Shown here: piece by piece, positions 39,808-49,475 of the stretch
How positions within the stretch are numbered: the stretch's first letter is position 1
Layout: each line of letters starts with the position of its first letter
Source of the DNA: Candidatus Nanoarchaeia archaeon
Lineage (GTDB): Archaea > Nanobdellota > Nanobdellia > Pacearchaeales > GW2011-AR1
Assembly (NCBI GenBank): GCA_028718805.1
Contig: JAQUKY010000005.1
Location: 44,048 to 108,047, forward strand
Length of the DNA: 64,000 bases
Direction: 5' to 3'
Translations under genes and position numbers: made by a program
Notes under the pieces: model-generated
Told to the model about the DNA's origin: nothing
The model's input: only the letters and a program-made list of their open reading frames with translations
Database searches by the model: none

Positions 39808-40047
39808 TCAGGCTTCTTTTAGAAAAATCCCTATGTCTATAGGCAAATCGAGTTTTATCCCCTGTAAGTTTTTAGCTCTTTTCTTAAAATTAAGTATGCC
39901 CAACCCAATAACTTCGTTGGTTTTTTCATCTCGGAAGATAGTTATATTGTCTGAAGCTTCTTCCCCATAATTAGGCCTCGATTCTCCTATAAATATCTCT
40001 AAGTAATCTGCTTCCTCATCATAATATATATTCATTTTTCCTTTCAT
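39808..40047 (-). CDS. DUF2283-like protein, putative antitoxin
   Basis: YYDEEADYLEIFIGES. Confidence 0.7.
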   Translation of the reverse strand: MKGKMNIYYDEEADYLEIFIGESRPNYGEEASDNITIFRDEKTNEVIGLGILNFKKRAKNLQGIKLDLPIDIGIFLKEA

Positions 40048-40049
40048 TT

Positions 40050-40343
40050 TTAAAGCATATTTTTTACAAAATAAGATGTAATAACATATCCTTCCCCATT
40101 TAAATATTTAACTATGACTTTTAGATATTTTGCGTGCTCTTTTCTATTTTTAAAATATTTATAATATATCATAATATTCTCTTCATCATCCACAGTTTTT
40201 AATGGATTTTTGATTACTAATTCAATTTCCTCAAAATCAGCAACATTTTGATGTCTTTGTTTTATATGGTTCCATCTTTCCTTAGATAAACGTATTTTTC
40301 TTCCAGTCTTATCTTTTATCTCAAAAACAACATCCATCTTCAA
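40050..40343 (-). CDS. Putative nuclease-type toxin (PBECR/RelE-like)
   Basis: RLSKERWNHIKQRHQNVADFEEIELVIKNPLKT; paired with DUF2283-like gene. Confidence 0.6.
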   Translation of the reverse strand: MKMDVVFEIKDKTGRKIRLSKERWNHIKQRHQNVADFEEIELVIKNPLKTVDDEENIMIYYKYFKNRKEHAKYLKVIVKYLNGEGYVITSYFVKNML

Positions 40344-40346
40344 AAC

Positions 40347-41453
40347 CTAAAGCATTAACCTTCTTTTCTTCAAACTTTCATAAGCAAGAATGTAAGTTCC
40401 TGCGTCCCATGCTTGTAATTTTCCATGCATCTCCTTATTAACAGGATCAATCCATTCCGGAAAATTACCCTTTAAATTAGCCTCAGCAAGCTTTTTCAGT
40501 TCAATTCCAGCTTCTTTAAACTTTTTCAGCTTAATTAAAGCTAAAACATAAAAACTTCCAATATAAGGCCAAATCCCTGCATTTAAATAATGATAAGGCT
40601 TTCCAGCTTCGCAGTCCATATAATAATCCTGCCAATACTTGCTCCCTTTTTTTATAGGAGGAAAAATTGACTTAACAGGAAAAGGAAGATTAATTTTTTT
40701 GTTTTTTATATATTTTAAAATCTTCTCAGCCTTACTTTTATCAGAAAGCTCAAAAACAATAGCAAGCAGATTTCCTAAAGAATCAAACCAATCTCCAATT
40801 TCCTTGTATTTGTTATGATTCTTCCATCTGTAAGAATAATAAAATTCATTATTCCATAATTTAATATCATTATCATCATTAACATCTTTTTTCAGTTTCA
40901 CTAATTTATTCTTGTCTCCAATCAAACTTAAAACCTGATAATACAAAGCCTGGGTGTTTATTGTTCTTCCATATTTATGAGGAAAAGCATCCTGCCAGTC
41001 AGTAGTTGGCAACTGCTCTAACATTGCATCTTCTCCCATATCCTGATAACTTAACCAAGTAACTGCCTTATCAATAACTTTTTTATATTTTTTAAACAAA
41101 GCACTTCCATATCTTTCCCTATAAGCATAATGCCCAATAACAAACCATAAACTAGAATCAATAGAAAGATAATCTACTTGAGGTTTTCCTTTTTCAAATT
41201 TATGAACAGCATTTGGTATTTGTCCATGCTCACTTTGATGCTTTGCAAGTGTAATTAAGCTTTTTTTAAACTGCTCTTTAACAAACTTTTCCCCACAAAC
41301 AGATGCTCCTATCAAGCTTATCATGCTATCTCTTGCCCAGACTCCCTTATATCCGTTTTTTCCCCCAGAAGCATATAATCCATTAGGAGTTGAACATATT
41401 TTCAAGCATTCAACTGCTTTTTCATAAGCTTGTTCTAACACATCTTTTTTCAT
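40347..41453 (-). CDS. (alpha/alpha)6 glycoside hydrolase (amylo-glucosidase/debranching-like)
   Basis: GYKGVWARDSMISLIGAS; PTTDWQDAFPHKYGRTINTQALYYQVL. Confidence 0.8.
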   Translation of the reverse strand: MKKDVLEQAYEKAVECLKICSTPNGLYASGGKNGYKGVWARDSMISLIGASVCGEKFVKEQFKKSLITLAKHQSEHGQIPNAVHKFEKGKPQVDYLSIDSSLWFVIGHYAYRERYGSALFKKYKKVIDKAVTWLSYQDMGEDAMLEQLPTTDWQDAFPHKYGRTINTQALYYQVLSLIGDKNKLVKLKKDVNDDNDIKLWNNEFYYSYRWKNHNKYKEIGDWFDSLGNLLAIVFELSDKSKAEKILKYIKNKKINLPFPVKSIFPPIKKGSKYWQDYYMDCEAGKPYHYLNAGIWPYIGSFYVLALIKLKKFKEAGIELKKLAEANLKGNFPEWIDPVNKEMHGKLQAWDAGTYILAYESLKKRRLML

Positions 41454-41508
41454 AAAATATCAAAGATAAATAAGGATTTAAATTTAACTAAAAATAATTT
41501 ATTGCTAA

Positions 41509-42258
41509 TCATCTTTTAGCTAGTTTCCATAGAGATTCAAAAAAATTCTTGTATGAATTAGATATTTGCTCACTCTTAATTAAAAAGCAGGTAGGTTTTT
41601 CTTTAAATGTAAATGTAGCAATATAATCTTTAAATATAAAAACCCCCAATGGAACAGAATCTTTGTAATATCTTACTTCTAAACCTTTTAGTCTATACAA
41701 CCCTTTAAACAATGATTTCTCACTTAGATTCGCGATAATCTTTACTTTTATTCTTTTTGCGATTCTCTTTATATGATAATTCTGAAGAAACAACATTATA
41801 TTTTCATTTCTAAGCTCTTCACCTAAACTAAATGCATAATACTCTTCACTTGGTTTTAAAGAGTCTAAGATAAGACTAAAAACTGTTTTTACCCCCTCAT
41901 AACCCTCAAAAATCTGAGACGACTGGATTTTTTGTTTTGTTTTTTGTATTAATTCCAATTCAGGAAGAATATGTTCTATCTCTTTTTTTTCATCAATAAA
42001 CTCCTCTTGTTTTTTGTTAACATAATCCAACAATCTTCTCGGGGAAGTTGCCTGGAAATATTTTGTTTTTTCTTTAATAATGTAAGAGGCTAGTCCTTTT
42101 TCTATAAGTTTATTTAATATTTCATAAACTTTAGAGCCTGTGATCTTGGATTTTTCTATTATCCTCCCTGTTGTAGTTTCGCCTAATTTCAATAAAGAGA
42201 GATAAACCTTAACTTCTCCTTTAGTAAAACCAACTGCTTCTAGTGCCTTTGTGTCCAT
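41509..42258 (-). CDS. TrmB-family transcriptional regulator
   Basis: LEAVGFTKGEVKVYLSLLKLGETTTGRIIEKSKITGSKVYEILNKLIEKGLASY. Confidence 0.9.
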   Translation of the reverse strand: MDTKALEAVGFTKGEVKVYLSLLKLGETTTGRIIEKSKITGSKVYEILNKLIEKGLASYIIKEKTKYFQATSPRRLLDYVNKKQEEFIDEKKEIEHILPELELIQKTKQKIQSSQIFEGYEGVKTVFSLILDSLKPSEEYYAFSLGEELRNENIMLFLQNYHIKRIAKRIKVKIIANLSEKSLFKGLYRLKGLEVRYYKDSVPLGVFIFKDYIATFTFKEKPTCFLIKSEQISNSYKNFFESLWKLAKR

Positions 42259-42296
42259 AACAAGAAATAATGTTGTTAGTTTATAAATCTAACTAT

Positions 42297-42321
42297 TTAT
42301 TCCGCCATAAGGGGGGAATAA
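42297..42321. promoter_or_regulatory. Inverted repeat TTATTCC-N11-GGAATAA (with inner CC/GG), candidate TrmB operator
   Basis: Perfect 7-bp arms, 38 nt from TrmB ATG. Confidence 0.5.
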
Positions 42322-42352
42322 GATTTAAGAATAAAGTGGTTTCTACTACTAC

Positions 42353-42892
42353 ATGACAAATACATACAAAAGTTTGATGCAGAGAATTCAGGATATTCCA
42401 AATATTGCAAAAAAAACTCCCAGTAAGGAAAATCTTGAAGCTGTGAAAAAATTAAGAGACTGTTATTTTGATTATCTTAAAAATCGTAAAAATTTTACTT
42501 CTTCCCAAAGACTTGAAATTAATGAATTATTGAGTAATACAAAAAATTATGTTGAGTATGCATTCCAAGTTATGGGCATAGAAGAATTTGATAAGTATAG
42601 GAAGGATATGAAAAGACTTAAAGAAAGAGATGGGATGGGGAAAGAATTAAGTGAAAGTTTAGAAATAGAACAAAGATTTGTTAGAGACTATCAAAAAAAA
42701 GCGCAAGAGATGAATCGTGAAGAGGTACCAGTCAATGAAAAATTGTCAGAACTAAAAAAATTAGATACAGAGCTTCTAGGTAATCTTAAAAAATTATCTT
42801 CAGATAACATAGCAAGAATACAGGTATGCAGAAATTTAGCTTATGATGTATACAGAACAGGTTTAGAGTTAAATTGGAAAGGAAGATTTTGA
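42353..42892 (+). CDS. Hypothetical helical protein A (tandem paralog)
   Basis: YKSLMQRIQDIPNIAKKTPSKENLEAVKKLRDCYFDYLKNRKNFTSSQRLEINELL. Confidence 0.65.
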   Translation: MTNTYKSLMQRIQDIPNIAKKTPSKENLEAVKKLRDCYFDYLKNRKNFTSSQRLEINELLSNTKNYVEYAFQVMGIEEFDKYRKDMKRLKERDGMGKELSESLEIEQRFVRDYQKKAQEMNREEVPVNEKLSELKKLDTELLGNLKKLSSDNIARIQVCRNLAYDVYRTGLELNWKGRF

Positions 42893-42894
42893 AA

Positions 42895-43185
42895 ATGGAA
42901 AATAAGATATATTCAGGTTTAGTAAGAAAAATTCAGAAAATCTCAGATGTTGTAAAACTAAAGTCTAGCGAAGAGAATCTTAGAGCTTTAGGGCTTTTAG
43001 GTGAATGTTATAGAGATTTTATTAAAGGTTATACTCAATTTTCTTCGAGTGAAGCAGAAAGTCTTTTTAGGTTGCTCAATGGTGCACAATGTCATTATTC
43101 CAATACTATGGCTTTTGTAAGGAGAAAAGAACTTAATGGATTACAAAAAAGGTTTCAAAAAAAATATGATAAAAATAATAAATAA
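42895..43185 (+). CDS. Hypothetical helical protein B (tandem paralog)
   Basis: YSGLVRKIQKISDVVKLKSSEENLRALGLLGECYRDFIKGYTQFSSSEAESLFRLL; aligns to 42353-42892 product. Confidence 0.65.
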   Translation: MENKIYSGLVRKIQKISDVVKLKSSEENLRALGLLGECYRDFIKGYTQFSSSEAESLFRLLNGAQCHYSNTMAFVRRKELNGLQKRFQKKYDKNNK

Positions 43186-43191
43186 AAATTT

Positions 43192-43338
43192 ATGATCAAA
43201 ATGTCAATCTCACAATTCACAATAACAAAGAAGATTGCAAAGCATGGCAGTCAGGCAATCATAGTTGTGCCCAAAATACTTGAAGATAAATTAAAACCCG
43301 GAACTTTGACTCAGATAACTATTGAGATTATAAAATAG
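43192..43338 (+). CDS. AbrB-like ~48-aa protein
   Basis: MIKMSISQFTITKKIAKHGSQAIIVVPKILEDKLKPGTLTQITIEIIK. Confidence 0.75.
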   Translation: MIKMSISQFTITKKIAKHGSQAIIVVPKILEDKLKPGTLTQITIEIIK

Positions 43339-43352
43339 AAATAAGTGGATCA

Positions 43353-44060
43353 CTAACTTATCAATCTCCCAGCTTCTTTATCAATAATAACAATCAGATT
43401 TTTATGTTTTTTCAAAAAACTGATAGGACAGCATTTATCAGGTTTACATTTCATTAAGCATCTAATTGCTTCTGCTTTATCTTTTCCAGATGCCAATAAG
43501 ATAATCTTCTCGGATTTCATTATAGTAGAAACACCTATTGTCAATGCATTTTTGATTTTCTTTATCTTATTTCTTTTTATTGTTTCGGGGGTTAATTCAA
43601 CAAGTCTTGTCTTACTTCCCTCTAATGAGCCCGGCTCATTGAATGCAATATGCCCATTAACACCTACTCCTAAAATCATTAAATCAATTTTATTTTTTCT
43701 AATCTTAGCCTCATAATTTCTGCATTCTCTATCAAAACCTTTAGTCTCTGTATTTAAGGTGTTTATATTATCCTTTCTAATATTGACTTTATCTAACAGA
43801 TTTTTTTGAATAGAATAACCAAGACTTTTTTTATCATTTGCTTTAATAGGATAATACTCGTCTAAGCGGAATGTTTTAATATCTGAAAAATCAATTTTTT
43901 TGTTTTTATAAGCCCTGACCAGCAGCTCACAAAGCCCCAACGGAGTCTTTCCAGTTGGAAACGCAACAACAAGGTTCGGCTTTTTCTTGATTTCTTTAAT
44001 AACTATCTCAGAAGCCAGTTTAGACATATTATTATAATCCTTAGTAATAATTATTTTCAT
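43353..44060 (-). CDS. nagB: Glucosamine-6-phosphate deaminase
   Basis: VVAFPTGKTPLGLCELL; FRLDEYYP; LGVGVNGHIAFNEPGS. Confidence 0.93.
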   Translation of the reverse strand: MKIIITKDYNNMSKLASEIVIKEIKKKPNLVVAFPTGKTPLGLCELLVRAYKNKKIDFSDIKTFRLDEYYPIKANDKKSLGYSIQKNLLDKVNIRKDNINTLNTETKGFDRECRNYEAKIRKNKIDLMILGVGVNGHIAFNEPGSLEGSKTRLVELTPETIKRNKIKKIKNALTIGVSTIMKSEKIILLASGKDKAEAIRCLMKCKPDKCCPISFLKKHKNLIVIIDKEAGRLIS

Positions 44061-44584
44061 TTTCCTGATTTCTTGTTTTTATTAAATAATTTTTCAGCAG
44101 GGCAGCCTAATTCTCTTTGCTTGCAATATTTGCATGCTAACTGCCCTCTGACAAATCCGTTTCCAAAGCTTGTAAGAACAGCTAAAATTAAAATCAATAT
44201 TAAAATTAACCAGCTAAAATCTATTATTAAAAGTGCGATTCCTGCAATGATAGGGATTACAGAAACCAGCATATCAGGAATTAAATATTTCCAGCTCATT
44301 TCATGTTTACTAAACTTATTATCCCTTTTCTTAAAAAATAAAGGAGCTAATTTTCCTTTTCCAAAACAGCATCGCTTTCCATAATAATAGCAATTAACAC
44401 AGCTTTTCTTTAATACTTTAACTTCAAGAAATCCCACATAAAGTAAGTAAATAACAGAATAAGCTAATCCAAAACCAAGGATTATATAAAAACCAATTGC
44501 ATAAATTAGGATATTTAACAGGTTAGATACAAAAACCATCCATTTTGGATAATTCTCATAACAGTTTAGTTTTTCTTTTTTCAT
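44057..44584 (-). CDS. Membrane protein with Cys-rich segments, 4-nt overlap with nagB
   Basis: Multi-TM; NCYYYGKRCCFGKGK, ACKYCKQRELGC. Confidence 0.7.
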   Translation of the reverse strand: MKKEKLNCYENYPKWMVFVSNLLNILIYAIGFYIILGFGLAYSVIYLLYVGFLEVKVLKKSCVNCYYYGKRCCFGKGKLAPLFFKKRDNKFSKHEMSWKYLIPDMLVSVIPIIAGIALLIIDFSWLILILILILAVLTSFGNGFVRGQLACKYCKQRELGCPAEKLFNKNKKSGK

Positions 44585-45066
44585 CTTAAAACATTCTCAA
44601 TAAATTCTTTTTTGAAATCACGATATTCTTTTCTCTCCTTGCCTAACTTAACTGCAGTTTCTTTGATTAGAGAATACTCCTCTCTCAATTTTTTATCTTT
44701 TACTAACACATTTCTAAATTTAATCGATTTTTTCCAAATATTACTATTATTAAAAGTTAATTGTATATGGATTCTCCTTTTTCTAAATATCCCATAATCT
44801 TTTTCAAAGAATAATCTTTCACTATCTCCTCCACTTTCCTTAAAAATATATCCTTTATTAATTAGTTTATTTTTAACTTTCTTGAGTTCCTTTTTTGGAA
44901 CAGAGATCAAAATATCAATTATCCCCTTTCCTCCAAGACTAGGAATAGCTGTACTCCCAATATGCTCTATTTTTGAACTTGCTAAAAGATTTTTTAATTT
45001 ATATTTCTCTTTTTCAAACAAATAGGGATATTTTTTGTCATATTTATCAAATTTATACTTTTTCAT
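44581..45066 (-). CDS. GrpB/UPF0157-family nucleotidyltransferase-like protein
   Basis: EHIGSTAIPSLGGKGIIDILISV. Confidence 0.85.
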   Translation of the reverse strand: MKKYKFDKYDKKYPYLFEKEKYKLKNLLASSKIEHIGSTAIPSLGGKGIIDILISVPKKELKKVKNKLINKGYIFKESGGDSERLFFEKDYGIFRKRRIHIQLTFNNSNIWKKSIKFRNVLVKDKKLREEYSLIKETAVKLGKERKEYRDFKKEFIENVLR

Positions 45067-46184
45067 CCCAATGCCTCCAGTCCAGGCAGCTTCTCCCCAG
45101 CAACATAATTTAATAAAGCCCCTCCACTCAAAGAAATATGCCCAAATTTCTTCTTATTTATCCCAGAAGCTTCAATAGCATCTGATAAATGTCCCCCCCC
45201 AATAACAGAATATGCCTTGCTTTTAGCAATAGCTTTTAAAATTGAGAAAGTCCCCTTTTCAAAACCTTTTTCATTTGCATCACCGCAAGGTCCTTTCATG
45301 TAAATTGCCTTTGCTTTTTTAATTTCATTAACATACTTATCAATAGTTTTAGAGCCTATGTCAAAAATCTCATATTTATTAGGAAATTCATCAAGTTTTA
45401 GCTCTTTTCTCTTATTATTAACCTTAACAGCAAAATCAACAGGAGTCTCAACATTTTTTAATTTGTCTTTCGAGATCTCAACAAATGCCTTCTGTTCTCT
45501 CAAATACCTATCTTGTTCTCCCAAACTCTTGCCTTTATTAATAAGACAGCACTGTCCAAACAACCCGCAGGCTAAAACTTTATTTCCCTTTAAAAGCCTA
45601 ATGCTATCTTCTGGCTTTGCTCCGCCAAGAACATATAAACAATCCTTGATTTTAATTTTCTTTAATGCATTAACTTCTTTTTCAAGCAATAAGCCAGCAC
45701 AGCTTTTTATATATTTTGGAAATAAAACAATGCTTGTCTGTTTTCTATGGCAAACAGAAAACGCATCATTAACATAAATATCACATAATTCTACTAAATT
45801 CAACAGCCTATTACCTTCTTTCTCAGGCATAAATTCATCTTCTTCAAATCTTATGTTTTCAAGTAAAATTGACTCTCCATTTTTCAGATTTTCTATTGCA
45901 TTTTCAGTTTTTTTTCCAATAACCTCATTTACAAATTTTATCTTTGTAAACCTATTAAGTAGTTGAGCATGCTGTTTTAAGCTTACAAAATCGTCTTTTC
46001 CAGGAGTTCCTTGATGCGCAATCACAACGACTTTTGCTTTTTTTCCTTTTAAATAATCAATTGTCCTGGCGCTTTCCTTGATTCTTTCACTCATTAAAAC
46101 CCTGCCATTCTTAACATCAGAATTTAAGTCTGCTCTTAATAAAACATTCTTTCCTTTAAAATTAAAATCTTTTAGAGTTTTCAT
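45063..46184 (-). CDS. pgk: Phosphoglycerate kinase
   Basis: KNVLLRADLNSDV, NDAFSVCHR, YVLGGAKPEDS, SVIGGGHLSDA; start at MKTLKDF rather than ORF-track start. Confidence 0.93.
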   Translation of the reverse strand: MKTLKDFNFKGKNVLLRADLNSDVKNGRVLMSERIKESARTIDYLKGKKAKVVVIAHQGTPGKDDFVSLKQHAQLLNRFTKIKFVNEVIGKKTENAIENLKNGESILLENIRFEEDEFMPEKEGNRLLNLVELCDIYVNDAFSVCHRKQTSIVLFPKYIKSCAGLLLEKEVNALKKIKIKDCLYVLGGAKPEDSIRLLKGNKVLACGLFGQCCLINKGKSLGEQDRYLREQKAFVEISKDKLKNVETPVDFAVKVNNKRKELKLDEFPNKYEIFDIGSKTIDKYVNEIKKAKAIYMKGPCGDANEKGFEKGTFSILKAIAKSKAYSVIGGGHLSDAIEASGINKKKFGHISLSGGALLNYVAGEKLPGLEALG

Positions 46185-46185
46185 T

Positions 46186-46644
46186 TTAATACGCCCCTGG
46201 GATAAATTTCTTAGTCTTTTTTTGATAATTTTTGTATCTTTTGCCAAATTTTCCAATAAGATAGTTCTCTTCTTCATCAACTAATCTACCACAGATAAAT
46301 ATTAAAATTATTCCGGCTATTAAGATGATATAGGATTTCAAATAAAAACCAAGTCCGAAAACAAAAAAGTCCAAAAATGCAGCGTAGATAGGATGCCTAA
46401 AATATGCAAATGCTCTGTCTGTTACCAATTTAATCCCTCTATCTTTTACTGCTAGCGAAATAAAACCCCAAATGGCCAAGAGAATTGTTAAAAAAATTGC
46501 TATTATAAAAATAATATTAGAAACTGAATCTGAAATTGATATTTTTGGAATATCTAATAGATTTTCTGAAAAGTAAACAACAAAAATCAATAAAAGTCCA
46601 ATTAAAAAACATTTTGGACCAGAGCCGAATATTCTTTTTTTCAT
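46186..46644 (-). CDS. Isoprenylcysteine carboxyl methyltransferase-family membrane protein
   Basis: Multi-TM; YFRHPIYAAFLDFFVFGLG ... EEENYLIGKFGKRYKNYQKKTKKFIP. Confidence 0.8.
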   Translation of the reverse strand: MKKRIFGSGPKCFLIGLLLIFVVYFSENLLDIPKISISDSVSNIIFIIAIFLTILLAIWGFISLAVKDRGIKLVTDRAFAYFRHPIYAAFLDFFVFGLGFYLKSYIILIAGIILIFICGRLVDEEENYLIGKFGKRYKNYQKKTKKFIPGAY

Positions 46645-46645
46645 T

Positions 46646-47569
46646 TCATTTCCACTTATTTATATAATCAAAAGAAGCTAAAGCAGCCTTACATCCTTCA
46701 CCTGCTGCTGCTATTATCTGCTTTGCAGGAATATCTGTGCAGTCTCCTGCTGCAAAAATTCCTGGTATATTAGTATAATTTTCTTCATTTGTTATAGTGC
46801 TTCTAAAAATCATTATCTCACCCCATCTATTCTTTCTAACATTTGTAAAATCAGATTTATTCATCAACCCAATTTCAACAAATACAGAATCAACCTTTAA
46901 TGTATTTATTTTGTTATCTTTTTCATACTTCAAACCATTAACAAACTTATTCCCTAAAACCTCCTTTATTTTTGAACTTCCAATAAAGCTAATTTTCTTA
47001 TTTTTTAGAATTTTATCTCTTAAGTATGGTTCTCCTACAATCTTTGGTGCTATATCAAGCAAATAAATTTTCTTAACATAATTACTTAAAAACAAGCAGG
47101 CATCAAGTCCTGAATTAGCACTTCCTACAACAACGACTGTTTTTCCTTTTTGAAGAGGAGCATCGCATGTTGCACAATAATTTATTCCTTTTCCCAGATA
47201 TTTCTCTTCTCCTAAAACATTCAGCTTTCTAGGAGATTTTCCAGAAGCAATTATAATCGCCTTGCTTTCATAAACCTTTTTTCTTGTTTTAACAACACAA
47301 ATCCTGGCTTTTTTCTCTAATTTTAAAACCTCTTCGCTTTTCACTTCAATTTTATATTCCTTCATATGCTCATCAAACTTTTTAACAAGCTCAATTCCTG
47401 CTAAATCTGGAATTCCGGGATAATTTTCAACATCAGAACTCCATCCCATCTGCCCCCCAAGATCCATGCTAATTATCAGGAATTTTATCTTTCTTCGTGC
47501 TGCATAAATAGCCGCGGTCATGCCAGCTGGACCTGCCCCAATAATGATTAGGTCGTACAGATTTGTCAT
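46646..47569 (-). CDS. trxB: Thioredoxin-disulfide reductase
   Basis: YDLIIIGAGPAGMTAAIYAAR; CATCDAP; GIFAAGDCTD. Confidence 0.93.
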   Translation of the reverse strand: MTNLYDLIIIGAGPAGMTAAIYAARRKIKFLIISMDLGGQMGWSSDVENYPGIPDLAGIELVKKFDEHMKEYKIEVKSEEVLKLEKKARICVVKTRKKVYESKAIIIASGKSPRKLNVLGEEKYLGKGINYCATCDAPLQKGKTVVVVGSANSGLDACLFLSNYVKKIYLLDIAPKIVGEPYLRDKILKNKKISFIGSSKIKEVLGNKFVNGLKYEKDNKINTLKVDSVFVEIGLMNKSDFTNVRKNRWGEIMIFRSTITNEENYTNIPGIFAAGDCTDIPAKQIIAAAGEGCKAALASFDYINKWK

Positions 47570-47892
47570 GTTCTAATTTTTTTTGATTTATTTGTTCCTT
47601 CAATTGCAAATTTATAATATACTTTTATCATTAAGAAAAAAAGCAAAAATAGGCAAATCAAAGTAACTAAAGTATAAACTATTGTTACTGGGATATTTAA
47701 TGGAAGAACATCCCTATAAATGTTTTGCCCTTCTTTAATATTGTAACATGCTTCATTATAATCTATGTTTCCGCAATCAATTTTATTTTCAGAAAGAAGT
47801 CTAACAATATTCGGCCTAATAAAATTAAATCCATAAAATATTAATACGAATAAGATAAACAGTACAGTAAAATATAGCACTTTTTTATTCAT
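47566..47892 (-). CDS. Membrane protein, 4-nt overlap with trxB
   Basis: Two TM segments. Confidence 0.6.
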   Translation of the reverse strand: MNKKVLYFTVLFILFVLIFYGFNFIRPNIVRLLSENKIDCGNIDYNEACYNIKEGQNIYRDVLPLNIPVTIVYTLVTLICLFLLFFLMIKVYYKFAIEGTNKSKKIRT

Positions 47893-48005
47893 TTTTTCCT
47901 CTTTTATTAAATTAACAAGAAAACCATTATTTAAATTGTTTTGGGTTAATAGTGTTTTAATAGAATATGTCTATCCGCAATAATCCTTAAAAGAGACAGC
48001 CATCT

Positions 48006-48335
48006 TTGCATTACATGACTTCAAACGAAACCAGAGAATTTGTAGGTGGGATGTGTGAAAGATTTAAGCAGGATGTTAAGCCTTTTATAGATAATGGTTT
48101 CTTTGAAATTGCTGGCGGCCAATTGGAGCAAATTATCCAGATAATGACTCCAAAGTTAAAAGAAATTCAAGACCTGCCTTCTGGAATAAATTATTTAATT
48201 TCTATCAAACAGTTGTATAAACAATTAGCGCAAAATAAAAAACCCTCTAATAGGATGATGCAAGAATATAATGCTTATGCAGCACAAGTACAAATGAAAA
48301 GGGCTAACCGACAAAACCCCCAAATGGGTAGTTAA
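48006..48335 (+). CDS. Hypothetical protein
   Basis: 109-aa ORF. Confidence 0.55.
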   Translation: MHYMTSNETREFVGGMCERFKQDVKPFIDNGFFEIAGGQLEQIIQIMTPKLKEIQDLPSGINYLISIKQLYKQLAQNKKPSNRMMQEYNAYAAQVQMKRANRQNPQMGS

Positions 48336-48374
48336 TAAAGAAAGATTTAAATCTCTCTTTTACTCTTAATTAAA

Positions 48375-48719
48375 ATGAAACTACTAACAAGAAAAAATGG
48401 AATTTGGATAGGTGTTATAGGAATTGTAATATTCTTATTTAATTTCATAACCCTCACATTATGGGATATTGACATTGATATTCTTGGTGCAGTGATTTTT
48501 ATTCTTGGTTTAGTTATTGCAATAGCATGTGGAAAGAGTATGAAACATTCATCTGGAGGGTTAACAAGAAAGAATGGAGTGTGGTTGTGTATAATTGCAG
48601 TAATGATAATACTTATAACAGGATATATGCCTTTTATAAACAGTGATATTAGTGGTGGATTTGGTGCAATTGTTTTTCTTTTAGGCATAATTCTTATAGC
48701 AGTAAGGTGGAACCACTAG
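48375..48719 (+). CDS. Small multi-TM membrane protein
   Basis: Internal duplication LTRKNGIWIGVIGIVIFL / LTRKNGVWLCIIAVMIIL. Confidence 0.65.
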   Translation: MKLLTRKNGIWIGVIGIVIFLFNFITLTLWDIDIDILGAVIFILGLVIAIACGKSMKHSSGGLTRKNGVWLCIIAVMIILITGYMPFINSDISGGFGAIVFLLGIILIAVRWNH

Positions 48720-48786
48720 TGCTTTTACGATTACTTAATCCCAAGGATTAACTCTTCATCAATCTCTTCGTGTTATTAGAATTTAA

Positions 48787-49035
48787 TCAATCATAAATAT
48801 TTTTTCTATGCCCGACTTTCAAAACTTTAATAGTCTTTGTAGAATTATCAACATCAACTATCGCCCGATAATCTCCTACTCTTAACTTGAATCCATCAAT
48901 TTCTTCAAGATGCTCTAAAAACCTAAAAGGATTTTCTTTGCATAATTGAAGTTTATTCCAAATCCTTTCTTTTATTTGTGGTTCAAGTTTGTTTAAACTT
49001 TCTAAAGCACTCTTTTCAAAAATAAGATTGTACAT
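48787..49035 (-). CDS. RelE/ParE-family toxin
   Basis: IFEKSALESLNKLEPQIKERIWNKL ... GFKLRVGDYRAIVDVD ... VLKVGHRKNIYD. Confidence 0.88.
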   Translation of the reverse strand: MYNLIFEKSALESLNKLEPQIKERIWNKLQLCKENPFRFLEHLEEIDGFKLRVGDYRAIVDVDNSTKTIKVLKVGHRKNIYD

Positions 49036-49069
49036 AAATAGAATAGATTATTTGGATTTATAACTCTTA

Positions 49070-49312
49070 TTATAGTCCTAGAATTTTCTTGGCTTCTTCT
49101 TCAGTGTAAAACTCGCCTTTTTTTATTCTCTCTCTTGCTTCTTTTATTTCTTGTATAGTTTTTTGGCTTAGTTTAGGTTCTTTTTCACAAGTTTTTACAA
49201 TAACAATTAGTTTTCTGACTAATTCATCATAACTTTCATTTTTATATTGTCTGAACTCGTCAAGTTTCGTTTTTGTTTCAGGATTTATTCTTATTGTTGT
49301 TTCCATATACAA
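49070..49312 (-). CDS. RHH/RelB-like antitoxin
   Basis: ETTIRINPETKTKLDEFRQYKNESYDELVRKLI. Confidence 0.75.
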   Translation of the reverse strand: MYMETTIRINPETKTKLDEFRQYKNESYDELVRKLIVIVKTCEKEPKLSQKTIQEIKEARERIKKGEFYTEEEAKKILGL

Positions 49313-49475
49313 TAGTATACCTATGTATATTTAAATGTTTCTGTTTTACAAATTTAAACATAAAACCTTAATTTAAATTGTTTTGGGTTGAAAGATAAAG
49401 CGAGAGATTAATACAAGATTAAATTAGTTATGTTTCCGTCAAGGATATAGCATTCATTCTTTAGAAGTCCTTGTG

